DNA of 64,000 bases from Pelagihabitans sp963760375 (lineage in GTDB: Bacteria; Bacteroidota; Bacteroidia; Flavobacteriales; Flavobacteriaceae): the NCBI GenBank assembly GCA_963760375.1, contig CAVXCS010000001.1, forward strand, positions 62,001 to 126,000, written 5' to 3'. Numbering within the stretch: the stretch's first letter is position 1; each line of letters begins with the position of its first letter. Under the pieces are notes generated by a model. That model did not search any database. It saw only the letters and a program-made list of their open reading frames with translations, and had not been told where the DNA came from. A program made the translations under genes and the position numbers. Positions 1 through 8,971 of the stretch are shown here, piece by piece.

Positions 1-95
1 GGATCTTACACAGGTTAGGGATAGAAGGCAACCAAAAATTCTCAATGCATTTTTATCTGGCACAGTTCGTATTTTTTGGATATTTCTATTTTTAT

Positions 96-800
96 TTAGG
101 ATAGGCCGGCCAAGGGATCAGTGCCGTTCCAGATGCCGATCGATCGATAGGGCTGGAACCTTGAAAACAGCTCTTCGCTGTACCAGTCCAATTTTCGGGT
201 TTGCAGAATCGCCCTTTTGTGCGCTTCGCTTTGATAGGCAAATGCCATCAAGCTTTGTTCGTCTTTCCAAAGACTGAAAGTCGCCATTTGCATAATGGGC
301 ATTTCCCCAATTCCCTTGGTGAGGATCAATCCGGGATTATGTTGCAAAGGCCGCTGTGAAGCGGGTACGGAACGCCAAAATTTCCAGAGCAATTTCGGGC
401 GAATGGTGGCCCGGGTAATGACCGCGATAAATGAAATTTCGTCATTTAACGAATGGCTCTTTTGAAAGGGATTGCTTCCGGCCCAGGCCCCTTTTGACTG
501 GATACCCTTCAAGTAGAGCGTCCAATGTTCCGAACTCCTATTGCGGTACCGCTGCATCAAGGCCGAGGATTTGAAAAATCGGTCGGCATCGGCTTCCTTT
601 TCCCAGACCATCAACAATGCATAGACCGACCAATCGGGAAAAGGATTGAATCGCTCCCTACCGCTACCCATTAATTTGTAAAAGTGGAGTCCTTCTGTCT
701 TGGCCAGCGCAGCATGCGCAAATTGCATCATCCCGAAAGCCCATATCTTCGAACCCAGGGAACCATATCTAAAAAAAGTAAGGGTGGTGATCTGATCCAT
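96..800 (-). CDS. CrtA-like (spheroidene monooxygenase family) protein
   Basis: This 234-residue protein resembles the CrtA/spheroidene monooxygenase family, whose studied members are heme proteins that oxygenate carotenoids. Recognisable stretches are FFRYGSLGSKIWAFGMMQFA near the N-terminus, NPFPDWSVYALL around residue 50, ITRATI near 130, GEMPIMQMATFSLW near 165 and the C-terminal SRFQPYRSIGIWNG. There is no signal peptide. It starts 9 bases after the stop of the thioredoxin-like gene on the same strand, so the two are probably co-transcribed. No other carotenoid gene lies nearby, so the substrate is unknown; many non-phototrophic Bacteroidota carry such homologues. The family assignment is by eye and fairly secure; the reaction is not. 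Confidence 0.75.
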   Translation of the reverse strand: MDQITTLTFFRYGSLGSKIWAFGMMQFAHAALAKTEGLHFYKLMGSGRERFNPFPDWSVYALLMVWEKEADADRFFKSSALMQRYRNRSSEHWTLYLKGIQSKGAWAGSNPFQKSHSLNDEISFIAVITRATIRPKLLWKFWRSVPASQRPLQHNPGLILTKGIGEMPIMQMATFSLWKDEQSLMAFAYQSEAHKRAILQTRKLDWYSEELFSRFQPYRSIGIWNGTDPLAGLS

Positions 801-809
801 TAACGGACA

Positions 810-1370
810 TTATTCGGCCAGTAGGCCATCTATCAACGCATCGATTTTCGGGCTGTTCCAATCTGAAATATCCTCCTGTTTTATGACTACATAACCATTT
901 TTGTCGATCAGGTAAGAGGCGGGTGGCTCCATAACGGAAACAGGGGTCGGTTCCCCGATGATGAGATAGGTGACCGGAAAAGTGAAGTCGTTCTTTTCCA
1001 TAAACTCTTGTACCGGGGACCTTTCTTCGTTCGTAATAATGTAGAAATCAACCTTGTCCGCATATCGGTCATATAACTTCTGGATGCCCTTCAGTTCAGC
1101 CGCGGACGGCAATCGCCAGGAGGCCCAAAAATTGATAAAAACGACTTTACCCTTAGATCTGTTGAAGTTGATGAATGCCCAATCCTCATCTTTGAGTTTC
1201 CAGTCATAATCCAAGATTTGTTCCCGATTCTTTTCCGCGACGATTTTGGGGGCTGCGGCAAACAAGGTGTTCAACCAAACTTTGCTGTAATAGCCCAAGG
1301 GCGTCACAAAAAATGAAACCACAAAAGCGATCAGGAGCAGGTTAAGGATGGTTTTCCTTTTGATTTTCAT
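810..1370 (-). CDS. Thioredoxin-fold (TlpA/ResA-like) membrane-anchored protein lacking the CxxC motif
   Basis: The 186-residue protein has one N-terminal membrane segment (about residues 8-28) and then a TlpA-like thioredoxin fold. FINFWASW (residues 78-85) is the strand leading to the usual WCxxC, and PPASYLIDKNG near 145 carries the cis-proline. The normal cysteines are replaced: the motif reads WRLPS, with Arg86 and Ser89 at the cysteine positions. Dithiol-disulfide exchange is therefore unlikely, and a binding, chaperone or scaffolding role in the envelope is possible. It lies directly upstream of the CrtA-like gene with a 9-base gap. The start ATG is followed by a basic stretch typical of an uncleaved signal anchor. 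Confidence 0.75.
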   Translation of the reverse strand: MKIKRKTILNLLLIAFVVSFFVTPLGYYSKVWLNTLFAAAPKIVAEKNREQILDYDWKLKDEDWAFINFNRSKGKVVFINFWASWRLPSAAELKGIQKLYDRYADKVDFYIITNEERSPVQEFMEKNDFTFPVTYLIIGEPTPVSVMEPPASYLIDKNGYVVIKQEDISDWNSPKIDALIDGLLAE

Positions 1371-1394
1371 TCCCAGGGGTTTGCGTAAAACTAA

Positions 1395-1425
1395 AAAACT
1401 CCTGAGGATTTTCAGGAGTTTTATT
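1395..1425 (-). terminator. Rho-independent terminator after acn
   Basis: An inverted repeat with arms AAAACTCCTGA and TCAGGAGTTTT and a 6-base loop lies 20 bases beyond the aconitase stop. On the minus strand it is followed by a T-rich run, as expected for an intrinsic terminator of the acn transcript. It also separates acn from the thioredoxin-like gene. Confidence 0.8.
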
Positions 1426-1444
1426 TAACTATTTCAATTCCAAT

Positions 1445-3712
1445 TTAAGCAGCGTTCTCCCTTTTGATCACATTGAGTGCGGAACCTTCCCTAAACCAAC
1501 CGATTTGAGATTCGTTGTAGGTATGGGCCGCCATAATGTTGTCTTTGCTGCCATCGGCATGTACCACTTCAATGGTCAAAGGTTTTCCTGGTGCGAATCT
1601 TGCAATATCCACGAAATTAAAGGTGTCGTCTTCTTTTATGAGATCATAATCCGATTCTTTCACAAAGGTAAGTGCCAACATCCCTTGTTTCTTCAGGTTC
1701 GTTTCATGGATTCGGGCAAACGACTTCACCAGTACCACGGCTACCCCAAGATGCCGTGGCTGCATTGCCGCATGTTCGCGGGAGGAACCTTCACCGTAAT
1801 TGTGATCACCAACAACGATCGTTTTGATACCTGCTGCCTTGTAGGCCCTTTGGGTGTCCGGTACGCCAGCGTATTCCCCGGTCAACTGATTCTTAACAAA
1901 ATTCGTTTTCTTATTGAACGCATTCACCGCACCGATCAAAGTGTTGTTGGCGATATTATCGAGATGTCCTCGATAACGAAGCCAAGGACCTGCCATGGAA
2001 ATATGGTCCGTGGTACATTTGCCGAAGGCTTTGATAAGCAATTTCATGCCCTTCAACTGTTCGTTGGTTATCGGGCGGAAGGGATCCAATAGCTGTAACC
2101 GTTCCGATTTGGGGCTTACTTTTACCTCAACCTTGGAACCATCTGCATCGGGGGCCAAGAATCCGGCATCTTCGACATCAAAACCTTTTGGAGGCAATTC
2201 AATGCCCATGGGCTCTTCCAATTTTACTTCCAGTCCGTCTTCATTGATCAACGTATCGTTCATCGGGTCAAAATCCAACCGGCCTGAGATGGCAATGGCC
2301 GCTACCATTTCTGGAGAGCCCACGAAAGCGTGCGTATTGGGATTGCCATCGGCCCTTTTCGAAAAATTCCTGTTGAAGGAATGCACAATGGTATTCTTTT
2401 CATCCCCTTTGAGGTCGCTTCGGTCCCACTGCCCGATACAAGGCCCACAGGCATTGGTAAAGATAGTGGCACCCAGTTCCTCAAAAATCTGTAAAAGCCC
2501 ATCACGTTCCGCCGTAAAGCGAATTTGCTCCGAGCCGGGGTTGATGCCGAAGTCTGACTTGGGCTTAATTTTCTTGTCAACGGCCTGTTTGGCGATGGAA
2601 GCTGCCCTGGTGAGGTCTTCATAGGAGGAATTGGTACAAGATCCGATCAGGCCCCAATCGACCTGTATGGGCCAATTATTGGCTTTGGCCTTTGGCCCCA
2701 ATTCGCCAACGGGGGTGGCCAAGTCAGGTGTGAACGGGCCATTGAGATGGGGCCTCAAGGTGTTCAGATCTATTTCGATCAGTTGATCGAAATAGGCCTT
2801 GGGATTCGCATATACTTCCGGATCCGCGGTCAAATGCCCCTTGATCTTGTTCGCTGCATCGGCGACCTCGCTCCTATCGGTGGCACGCAGATAGCGCTCC
2901 ATGGAGGCGTCATATCCAAAAGTGGAGGTCGTTGCCCCTACTTCGGCACCCATATTGCAGATAGTACCTTTTCCGGTACAGGATAAGTTCTTGGCACCCT
3001 CCCCAAAATATTCGATGATGGCTCCCGTACCCCCTTTTACGGTAAGGATTTCGGCCACTTTTAGAATGACATCCTTGGCCGAGGTCCAACCTGAAATTTT
3101 ACCGGTCAAATGCACCCCGATCAATTTGGGAAATTTCAATTCCCATGCCATACCGGCCATCACATCCACAGCGTCGGCACCGCCAACACCGATAGCGACC
3201 ATTCCCAAACCTCCGGCATTTACCGTATGGGAATCGGTACCGATCATCATACCTCCAGGAAACGCATAATTTTCAAGGACCACCTGATGGATGATGCCCG
3301 CTCCGGGTTTCCAAAAGCCGATACCGTATTTATTTGAAACCGATTCCAAAAAATCGAACACCTCGGCGCTGGTGCTGTTGGCCATTTTTAAGTCGGCCAC
3401 GGCACCGCTCTTGGCCTGTATCAAGTGATCGCAATGCACCGTGGTGGGAACCGCGACCTTGGGTTTACCGGCCTGCATGAATTGCAACAAGGCCATCTGG
3501 GCGGTGGCATCCTGACAGGCAATACGATCGGGGGCGAAATCGACATAATCCTTACCCCGGGTGAAAGCCTTGGTAGGATTACCATCCCATAAATGGGAAT
3601 ATAAAATTTTCTCGGAAAGTGTCAATGGTTTTCCCACCACCTTACGGGCCAAATCTACCCGTTCGGCCATGGTAGCATAAACCTCTTTGATCATATCTAT
3701 ATCAAATGCCAT
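1445..3712 (-). CDS. acn: Aconitate hydratase
   Basis: This 755-residue protein is a full-length aconitase of the mitochondrial-like type and catalyses citrate to isocitrate isomerisation in the TCA cycle. The Fe-S cluster cysteines are visible in IGSCTNSSYEDL (near residue 357) and TNACGPCIGQW (near 420-430). Other family signatures are RIACQDATAQM, VPTTVHCDHLI, GTDSHTVNAGG and, in the C-terminal swivel domain, GDHNYGEGSSREHAAM. It is expected to be cytoplasmic. It is monocistronic, with a terminator just downstream and about 180 bases of leader before moxR's end. Several long antisense reading frames inside it are shadows. Confidence 0.97.
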   Translation of the reverse strand: MAFDIDMIKEVYATMAERVDLARKVVGKPLTLSEKILYSHLWDGNPTKAFTRGKDYVDFAPDRIACQDATAQMALLQFMQAGKPKVAVPTTVHCDHLIQAKSGAVADLKMANSTSAEVFDFLESVSNKYGIGFWKPGAGIIHQVVLENYAFPGGMMIGTDSHTVNAGGLGMVAIGVGGADAVDVMAGMAWELKFPKLIGVHLTGKISGWTSAKDVILKVAEILTVKGGTGAIIEYFGEGAKNLSCTGKGTICNMGAEVGATTSTFGYDASMERYLRATDRSEVADAANKIKGHLTADPEVYANPKAYFDQLIEIDLNTLRPHLNGPFTPDLATPVGELGPKAKANNWPIQVDWGLIGSCTNSSYEDLTRAASIAKQAVDKKIKPKSDFGINPGSEQIRFTAERDGLLQIFEELGATIFTNACGPCIGQWDRSDLKGDEKNTIVHSFNRNFSKRADGNPNTHAFVGSPEMVAAIAISGRLDFDPMNDTLINEDGLEVKLEEPMGIELPPKGFDVEDAGFLAPDADGSKVEVKVSPKSERLQLLDPFRPITNEQLKGMKLLIKAFGKCTTDHISMAGPWLRYRGHLDNIANNTLIGAVNAFNKKTNFVKNQLTGEYAGVPDTQRAYKAAGIKTIVVGDHNYGEGSSREHAAMQPRHLGVAVVLVKSFARIHETNLKKQGMLALTFVKESDYDLIKEDDTFNFVDIARFAPGKPLTIEVVHADGSKDNIMAAHTYNESQIGWFREGSALNVIKRENAA

Positions 3713-3896
3713 CAGTTTCTTTATTTAAGGTTAGAACAATTCAGTAAAATTAAGAAAATACCAAGGGTAAATAAAATTTTCGGACTTAGTTATCCTCTAT
3801 TTTGACCAATTGTCCAGCGAAAACGATCGCTTATGGCCAAACAATCTTATCGCTTGGTTGGAATTTTTAAGATTCTCTGCTTTTCAGCAAAGTTGG

Positions 3897-4849
3897 CTAT
3901 AGGAGTTTGTTCACGATATCCGTTTCCGAAATGCCTTCGGCTTCCGCTTTATAGTTCCTTATGATTCGGTGGCGCAAAATTCCCATGGCAACCGCTTTGA
4001 CATCTTCTATATCGGGAGAATATTTTCCATGGATCGCCGCATTTGCCTTGGCGCCCATGATCAGATTTGGGAAGCCCTTGGACCGGCGCCCCAATCGATG
4101 TACTGCCTCACAAAATCAGATGCCCCTTCAACACCCGGTCTTGTGGCATCCACCAACCGCACGGCATAGTCAATGACATTATCTGGCACCGGAATACGAC
4201 GCACAAGATGTTGAACCTCCAATATTTCCGCTGCGTTGAACAGGGCATTGACGACCGGAGTCACATCAGCGGTTGTGGCTTTTACCACCTGTATTTCTTC
4301 CGCAATCGAGGGGTATTTCAACTCTATCGCGAACATGAAACGGTCTAATTGGGCCTCGGGCAAAGGATAGGTGCCTTCCTGTTCAATGGGGTTTTGGGTG
4401 GCAAGTACAAAATAAGGCAGCGATAATTGATGTTGTTGCCCGGCAATCGTCACTGCCCGTTCCTGCATGGCCTCCAACAAGGCTGCCTGGGTCTTTGGAG
4501 GGGTACGGTTGATTTCATCGGCCAAGATGATATTGGCAAAAATGGGGCCCTTGATGAATTTGAATTGGCGGTTTTGATCTAAAACCTCGCTCCCTAAAAT
4601 ATCACTTGGCATCAGATCGGGCGTAAACTGTATGCGTTTGAAATCCAATCCCAAGGTTTTGGCTATGGTGTTGACCATAAGGGTCTTGGCCAAACCGGGA
4701 ACCCCAATGAGCAAAGAATGCCCGCCGGTGTATATCGACAGGAGGATCTGGTCGATGACCTCGGTCTGCCCTACGATAACCTTGGCGATTTCCTGCTTTA
4801 AAGCGATATGCCGTTGTACCAGATTTTTTATTGCGCTTACGTCCGACAT
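3897..4849 (-). pseudogene. MoxR family AAA+ ATPase, single-base frameshift
   Basis: The gene encodes a MoxR-type AAA+ ATPase, a family thought to act as chaperones for maturation of metalloenzyme or surface complexes. The Walker A region GVPGLAKT (about residues 49-56) and Walker B LADEINR are intact. The frame is broken near 4066: the first frame runs to WGAGPRASQ and then ends within two codons, while the family continuation, NLIMGAKANAAIHG, is in the next frame and runs to the stop at 3897. Adding one A to the AAA run (an AAAA in the sense strand) restores a 317-residue protein of normal length. The start chosen is the ATG at 4849, one base after the upstream chaperone's stop; a further in-frame ATG upstream lies inside that gene. 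It may be a sequencing error or a true disruption. Confidence 0.85.
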
Positions 4850-4850
4850 A

Positions 4851-6302
4851 CTAATTCTTGACCCAGTTGTTGGCAAAATCACAATCCTTTCTGGAGTCGT
4901 TCACACTGATATAGGTATCCTCAATATGCTTGTCCATCCATTTTTTGATCGCGTTGTACTGTTTTTCGGTCAGTGCCAGCTGTTGGATCTTCATATAATC
5001 CTTCGAAAAATCTGCCACGTGTTCGTCATATCGGTTGGTGACCTTCAATAGCTTGAAGGAGGGGCCTCCCCCTCTGGGGTCATCTTCAAAAATGGGATTT
5101 GAAATCTCGTTGTCCTTCAAATTTCGCACCTGATTGTACAAGGTGGGGTCCATCTTCGTCAATTCAAAACGAGAATCGAAATTGGTAGGGTTGCGCAAGA
5201 GTCCACCGTCGAACTTGGTCTCTTTTTCGTCGGAAAAATTGAGGGCCGCTTCCGCAAAGGTGTATTTACCGTCGATCACTTGTTGCCGGATACTGTCCAA
5301 TTCAGATTTGGCGTTGGCGAGGGCTTCCTCTGAAATCTCTGGTTTGAGCAAAATGTGCCTCAGATCTAATTCTTGTCCCCTGATTTTTTCAATAAAGATG
5401 ATATGATACCCAAATGGGGTCTCAAAAGGATCTGAAACCTCCCCTTCTTTCAAACTGAAGGCCACATCCTTGAATTCTTTTACAAACCCGGTTTCTTTGG
5501 TGATGCTATAGAAGCCCCCCTTCGATTTGGAACCGTCATCCTGTGAATACAAGATGGCCTTCACGCTGAAACTGGCATCATTGTCTTCCACATCGGCCTT
5601 GATCTTGTTCAATTTATCAATGGTCTGTTGTTTCTCCGCGTCCGTGGCCTTGGGTTGTTTTACAATTTGGGCGATTTCCATCTCGGCACCAAAAACCGGG
5701 CGATCTTCAACCGATATTTTATTATAGAACTGCCTTACCTCTTCCGGGGTTATTTTTATCTCCATCACGATTTCCTGCTGCATTTTTTCCGACAACATCC
5801 GGAGCTTGTTTATCTTAAAAAGCTCCTCCCTAAAAGCGGTTTCATCCTCTTTCTTGTAGTAATTCAGCACCTTTTCCATGGATCCGATCTGTTGCACCAA
5901 GGACTGGATTTGCCTTTCCCCAGTGGCGTTGACCTCATCATCGGAAACCAAGATACTGTCCTGTACGGCCTGATGCGCATAGAGTCGGTCTTCCATCAAC
6001 TTGCCCAAAAGGCTGCAGCGGGTGATATCCTCGACAGAGGCGCCCTGGCTTCGCAGATCGATCAATGTTTTTTCGATGTCCGATTCCAAGATCACATAAT
6101 CGCCCACCACTGAGGCGATCCCGTCCAATTTGACCCTTTTAAAATTGTTTGCCGTATCCTTTTTGATTCCTGCATCGGCCATCATGGGCAGCTCCGTGGC
6201 CGCTATCTGGCGCTCAGGTATACTATCGATTTGCTGGGCGGACAGCATACCGACCCCCATAAAAAAACATCCCTTTAAAATAGATTCAATCTTCTTTCCC
6301 AT
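4851..6302 (-). CDS. SurA-like periplasmic peptidyl-prolyl isomerase/chaperone
   Basis: This 483-residue exported protein has the SurA layout. It has an N-terminal signal peptide ending near LSAQ, a SurA N-terminal helical domain with the family-typical segment from DGIASVVGDYVILESDIEK (near 60-80), and two parvulin (PpiC) domains at about residues 205-306 and 312-423. The first parvulin domain ends in PFGYHIIFIE. SurA proteins escort outer membrane beta-barrel proteins through the periplasm. The ATG at 6302 is preferred to an upstream in-frame ATG because it gives a clean signal peptide; it overlaps the end of the preceding lipoprotein gene by 17 bases. Its stop is one base from the moxR start, so the three genes form one operon. 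Confidence 0.9.
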   Translation of the reverse strand: MGKKIESILKGCFFMGVGMLSAQQIDSIPERQIAATELPMMADAGIKKDTANNFKRVKLDGIASVVGDYVILESDIEKTLIDLRSQGASVEDITRCSLLGKLMEDRLYAHQAVQDSILVSDDEVNATGERQIQSLVQQIGSMEKVLNYYKKEDETAFREELFKINKLRMLSEKMQQEIVMEIKITPEEVRQFYNKISVEDRPVFGAEMEIAQIVKQPKATDAEKQQTIDKLNKIKADVEDNDASFSVKAILYSQDDGSKSKGGFYSITKETGFVKEFKDVAFSLKEGEVSDPFETPFGYHIIFIEKIRGQELDLRHILLKPEISEEALANAKSELDSIRQQVIDGKYTFAEAALNFSDEKETKFDGGLLRNPTNFDSRFELTKMDPTLYNQVRNLKDNEISNPIFEDDPRGGGPSFKLLKVTNRYDEHVADFSKDYMKIQQLALTEKQYNAIKKWMDKHIEDTYISVNDSRKDCDFANNWVKN

Positions 6303-7179
6303 ATACTTCAAATTGTTTGTCCTTGATGGCTTCATCTATAATTTCAGCATCGAGCTTGCGTATATAATCTAATTTTCTCCTGCTTAAGAGCACTTGTTTT
6401 ATCGTAGGTTCGATATAAGTGAGCGGAGCGATGTCATTGGGCTCCAAAACGTCGATAACTGCGGTCAAATATACCCCCTTTGCATCCTCCAACTCAAAAA
6501 ATTGTGATTTTTTTAAGTAACGGTCCTGATTTTCAAGGGTAAGCGGCGGTATTTCATCGATGACCCTTGAAGCCTTTATCCACAAGGAATCGTTGAAATT
6601 CAGTTTTTTGAATTGCACCCCAATGGAGTCCAAATAAATTCGATCTTCATCACCAAATCGTTTAAGTCTTTTGATGACCTCCTCCTTGTTCAAAAACAAT
6701 ATTGGGATTTCCACAAACCGCAATTGTACCAGCTTCTCCTTTAATCTGAAATTCTCCTTCTCGAGTTCATAGAATGCCTCCATTTGGCTTTTGGTTACCA
6801 CCGAATCGCTTCCTGCCTGTACCAATGCCTCCTTATAGGCCCGGGTGTAGAGATCGTTACGATAGTTGGCCACCATCCGTTCGAACTCGGCCAGTTTCGA
6901 TTCGGGCAAATTGATCTTGGCCTTGGCCAACAACAATTGATTGGACGCCCAATTGTTGATGTAGTTGTTCACAAAGGAAATACTGTCTTCTTTAGATTTG
7001 CTGTTCACCAAAAGGGGTTCTATGTCGGAAAGAAACAGATACGCATCGCCTACCCTTGCCAACGGTTTTTCCTTACCAGGGGTGTCAAAAAGCCCTTCAC
7101 AAGAAAAAAGGAGACAAAACGAGCCGATGAGGATTAGGCTGGAATACAAAGATTTACGGCCGATTCTTGAAAACTGCAT
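6286..7179 (-). CDS. SurA-N-like lipoprotein (PPIase-associated chaperone)
   Basis: This 297-residue lipoprotein has an N-terminal hydrophobic segment and a lipobox, LLFSC, with the lipid-modified cysteine near residue 27. The body is helical and resembles the SurA N-terminal chaperone region (VGDAYLFLSDIEPLL, then a long helical stretch), but no convincing parvulin domain is visible. It is first in an operon with the SurA-like gene and moxR and overlaps the former by 17 bases. A role in outer membrane protein folding, working with its neighbour, is inferred from context and partial similarity. The start ATG lies very close to a consensus promoter. Confidence 0.8.
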   Translation of the reverse strand: MQFSRIGRKSLYSSLILIGSFCLLFSCEGLFDTPGKEKPLARVGDAYLFLSDIEPLLVNSKSKEDSISFVNNYINNWASNQLLLAKAKINLPESKLAEFERMVANYRNDLYTRAYKEALVQAGSDSVVTKSQMEAFYELEKENFRLKEKLVQLRFVEIPILFLNKEEVIKRLKRFGDEDRIYLDSIGVQFKKLNFNDSLWIKASRVIDEIPPLTLENQDRYLKKSQFFELEDAKGVYLTAVIDVLEPNDIAPLTYIEPTIKQVLLSRRKLDYIRKLDAEIIDEAIKDKQFEVYGKED

Positions 7180-7183
7180 CCTG

Positions 7184-7213
7184 CAAAAATAACAATTAAC
7201 CGATGTTGGACAA
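7184..7213 (-). promoter_or_regulatory. Bacteroidota-type promoter of the SurA-like operon
   Basis: On the minus strand, TTG (7211-7213), a 19-base spacer and TATTTTTG (7184-7191) match the -33/-7 consensus. The -7 box ends only 4 bases before the ATG at 7179, so the transcript would have almost no leader. Confidence 0.5.
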
Positions 7214-7557
7214 GCGGATATGGCAATCCTTAACAGAAATTATGTTTTCTTGCCTAAATAACTCCTTAACCCGAGATGCGACCCCTTTTCAAACGAAATC
7301 ATCGGTATCGGCAACAAGTCTTCCCTGCCTGAAATTAAATCAATCTCCTGTGTTGGTGCAGCGGGGTTACCATCCGATTCCCATGGTCCGGTCTTAGCAG
7401 AAAATGCCATTGCTTTTGGTGGAAACCATTTTCAAACGTAACTTTCCCTATAAATTCATTCTTCAATGGAAGATGTTTTTAAGCAAAACCTTGGCGACAA
7501 TGCCGGCGGCCAATTGTTGCGTGAAACAAGTAACGGCGGCCTATAACAGAACAGCAA
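7214..7557. other. Intergenic region between divergent genes, no gene seen
   Basis: About 340 bases separate the SurA-operon promoter from the plus-strand small gene. Short frames here have no family resemblance or good starts. The promoter for the plus-strand pair presumably lies here, but no clear consensus was found. Confidence 0.4.
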
Positions 7558-7812
7558 GTGAATCGAAGAATCAAACTGATATGGGACTTTAAAGGACCCA
7601 TGGCCGGAAAGACGGCGGAACATCATGAAAAACACCTGAAAGAATATATCCGGTCGGAACAACTACCGCTTCAGATCACCGGCCATCGACATCTCGGTGA
7701 GATGCACAGTTTGGCATTCATGGTCGTTGACGAGGGCGATATGATCAAGGTACGCGATGTCTTAAAACCCCATAGGGGGGAATTGCATCAAGAATTGGAT
7801 CCATTGAAATAA
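7558..7812 (+). CDS. Small conserved protein of unknown function
   Basis: This 84-residue protein begins at a GTG and reads from RRIKLIWDFKGP to a charged C-terminus. Key stretches are KTAEHHEKHLKEYI and GEMHSLAFMVVDEGDMIKVRDVLKPHRG, a pattern I recognise from small uncharacterised flavobacterial proteins. It has no signal peptide or membrane segment; histidines and acidic residues cluster in the middle. The length and the HxxH-rich pattern suggest a compact ferredoxin-like fold, but this is a guess. It lies 8 bases upstream of the serine hydrolase gene and is probably co-transcribed with it. No function is assigned. Confidence 0.7.
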   Translation: MNRRIKLIWDFKGPMAGKTAEHHEKHLKEYIRSEQLPLQITGHRHLGEMHSLAFMVVDEGDMIKVRDVLKPHRGELHQELDPLK

Positions 7813-7820
7813 TCGACAAA

Positions 7821-8963
7821 ATGATGTGGTCTAAAAAATACATACTCATTTTCGGGCTTGTGGCAATATTCGTTTCCTGTAAAACCGAAAAGCCCCCCGG
7901 AAACCCTTTGGAACAAGTACTCGCCTCCACAAATCCGAAAATAAAAAGGGTAATGGACAGTCTTGAGGGTTACGAGCTGCAGATCAGATATACACAGATC
8001 GATCGTCGCAACGACGGCATATTGTTCACTGATTACGACTTTCAGGTAAACTCCGACGACTATTTCTATCCTGCCAGCACTGTAAAATTCCCCATTGCGG
8101 TGCTGGCCCTGGAGCGGTTGAACCAAACCGATTCCCTAAACAGGGATATCCGATTTTATGTAGAAGGGGATTCTGTGGAATCGACCTTTGCCGCCGATAT
8201 CATCAAGATATTCACCGTAAGTGACAATGATGCCAACAACCGGCTACTGGAATTTTTGGGCCAGGATGCCATCAACAAGGGGCTTGCCGATAAGGGAATC
8301 GGCCCTGTAAGAATATCGCACCGATTGGGGGTTCACTCCGATGACATGGCCACCAAACCCTTGATCATCCATATGAACGACACAACGCTTGGCACTACCT
8401 TTCCCACGTTCAATGCAGAACCCAAGCCGTTGGCACTGCAGAAAATCAAAAAAGGAATCGGCTATTACGAAGAGGATTCCTTGATCCGCCAAGCTTTCGA
8501 TTTCAGTCTTAAAAACTATTATCCGGTTGATGCGCAATATGGTGTACTCAAACGGATCGTCTTTCCTGAACAGTTTCCTAAAGAACAACGTTTCGACCTG
8601 AGCGGGGAACAGCGCGATTTTGTGCTCAACGCCATGCAAACATTGCCTAGAAATGCAGGCTACGACCCCGTTGAATTTTACGACGGCTATTGTAAATTTT
8701 TTATGTACGGTGATACCAAGGAAGATATCCCGGATCACATCAAAATATATAACAAAGTGGGGTTTGCCTACGGGACGCTTACCGATTGTGCCTATATAGT
8801 GGATTCTGCCAAAGGGGTTGAATTTATGCTCACCGCGACCATTTTGGTAAACAAGGACGGTATTTTCAACGATGACCACTACGAATACGACGAAGTGGGC
8901 ATCCCTTTTTTGGCAGAACTGGGGAGGGAATGCTACAACTACGAACTGAACAGGAAGAAATAA
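7821..8963 (+). CDS. Class A beta-lactamase-like serine hydrolase lipoprotein
   Basis: This 380-residue lipoprotein has a lipobox ending at Cys20 (AIFVSC) and a class A beta-lactamase/DD-peptidase-like fold. The catalytic SxxK motif is Ser86-Thr-Val-Lys89 (YPASTVKFP), and the second motif SDN is at 134-136 (VSDNDANN). The third motif appears as NKVGFAYG near residue 313, where canonical enzymes have KTG. It is longer than typical class A beta-lactamases (about 290 residues), and the KVG variant suggests a divergent hydrolase rather than a resistance enzyme. Either ATG at 7821 or 7824 could start it. It is likely periplasm-facing on a membrane. Confidence 0.85.
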   Translation: MMWSKKYILIFGLVAIFVSCKTEKPPGNPLEQVLASTNPKIKRVMDSLEGYELQIRYTQIDRRNDGILFTDYDFQVNSDDYFYPASTVKFPIAVLALERLNQTDSLNRDIRFYVEGDSVESTFAADIIKIFTVSDNDANNRLLEFLGQDAINKGLADKGIGPVRISHRLGVHSDDMATKPLIIHMNDTTLGTTFPTFNAEPKPLALQKIKKGIGYYEEDSLIRQAFDFSLKNYYPVDAQYGVLKRIVFPEQFPKEQRFDLSGEQRDFVLNAMQTLPRNAGYDPVEFYDGYCKFFMYGDTKEDIPDHIKIYNKVGFAYGTLTDCAYIVDSAKGVEFMLTATILVNKDGIFNDDHYEYDEVGIPFLAELGRECYNYELNRKK

Positions 8964-8971
8964 TCAAAATC

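Noticed and set aside
1..95. A partial gene at the start of the window
   Set aside because: The first 95 bases are AT-rich and hold no open frame with a recognisable domain.
1505..2624. Two long plus-strand reading frames across the aconitase gene
   Set aside because: They are antisense to a full-length, well-conserved aconitase and encode no recognisable domain, so they reflect codon bias of the real gene.
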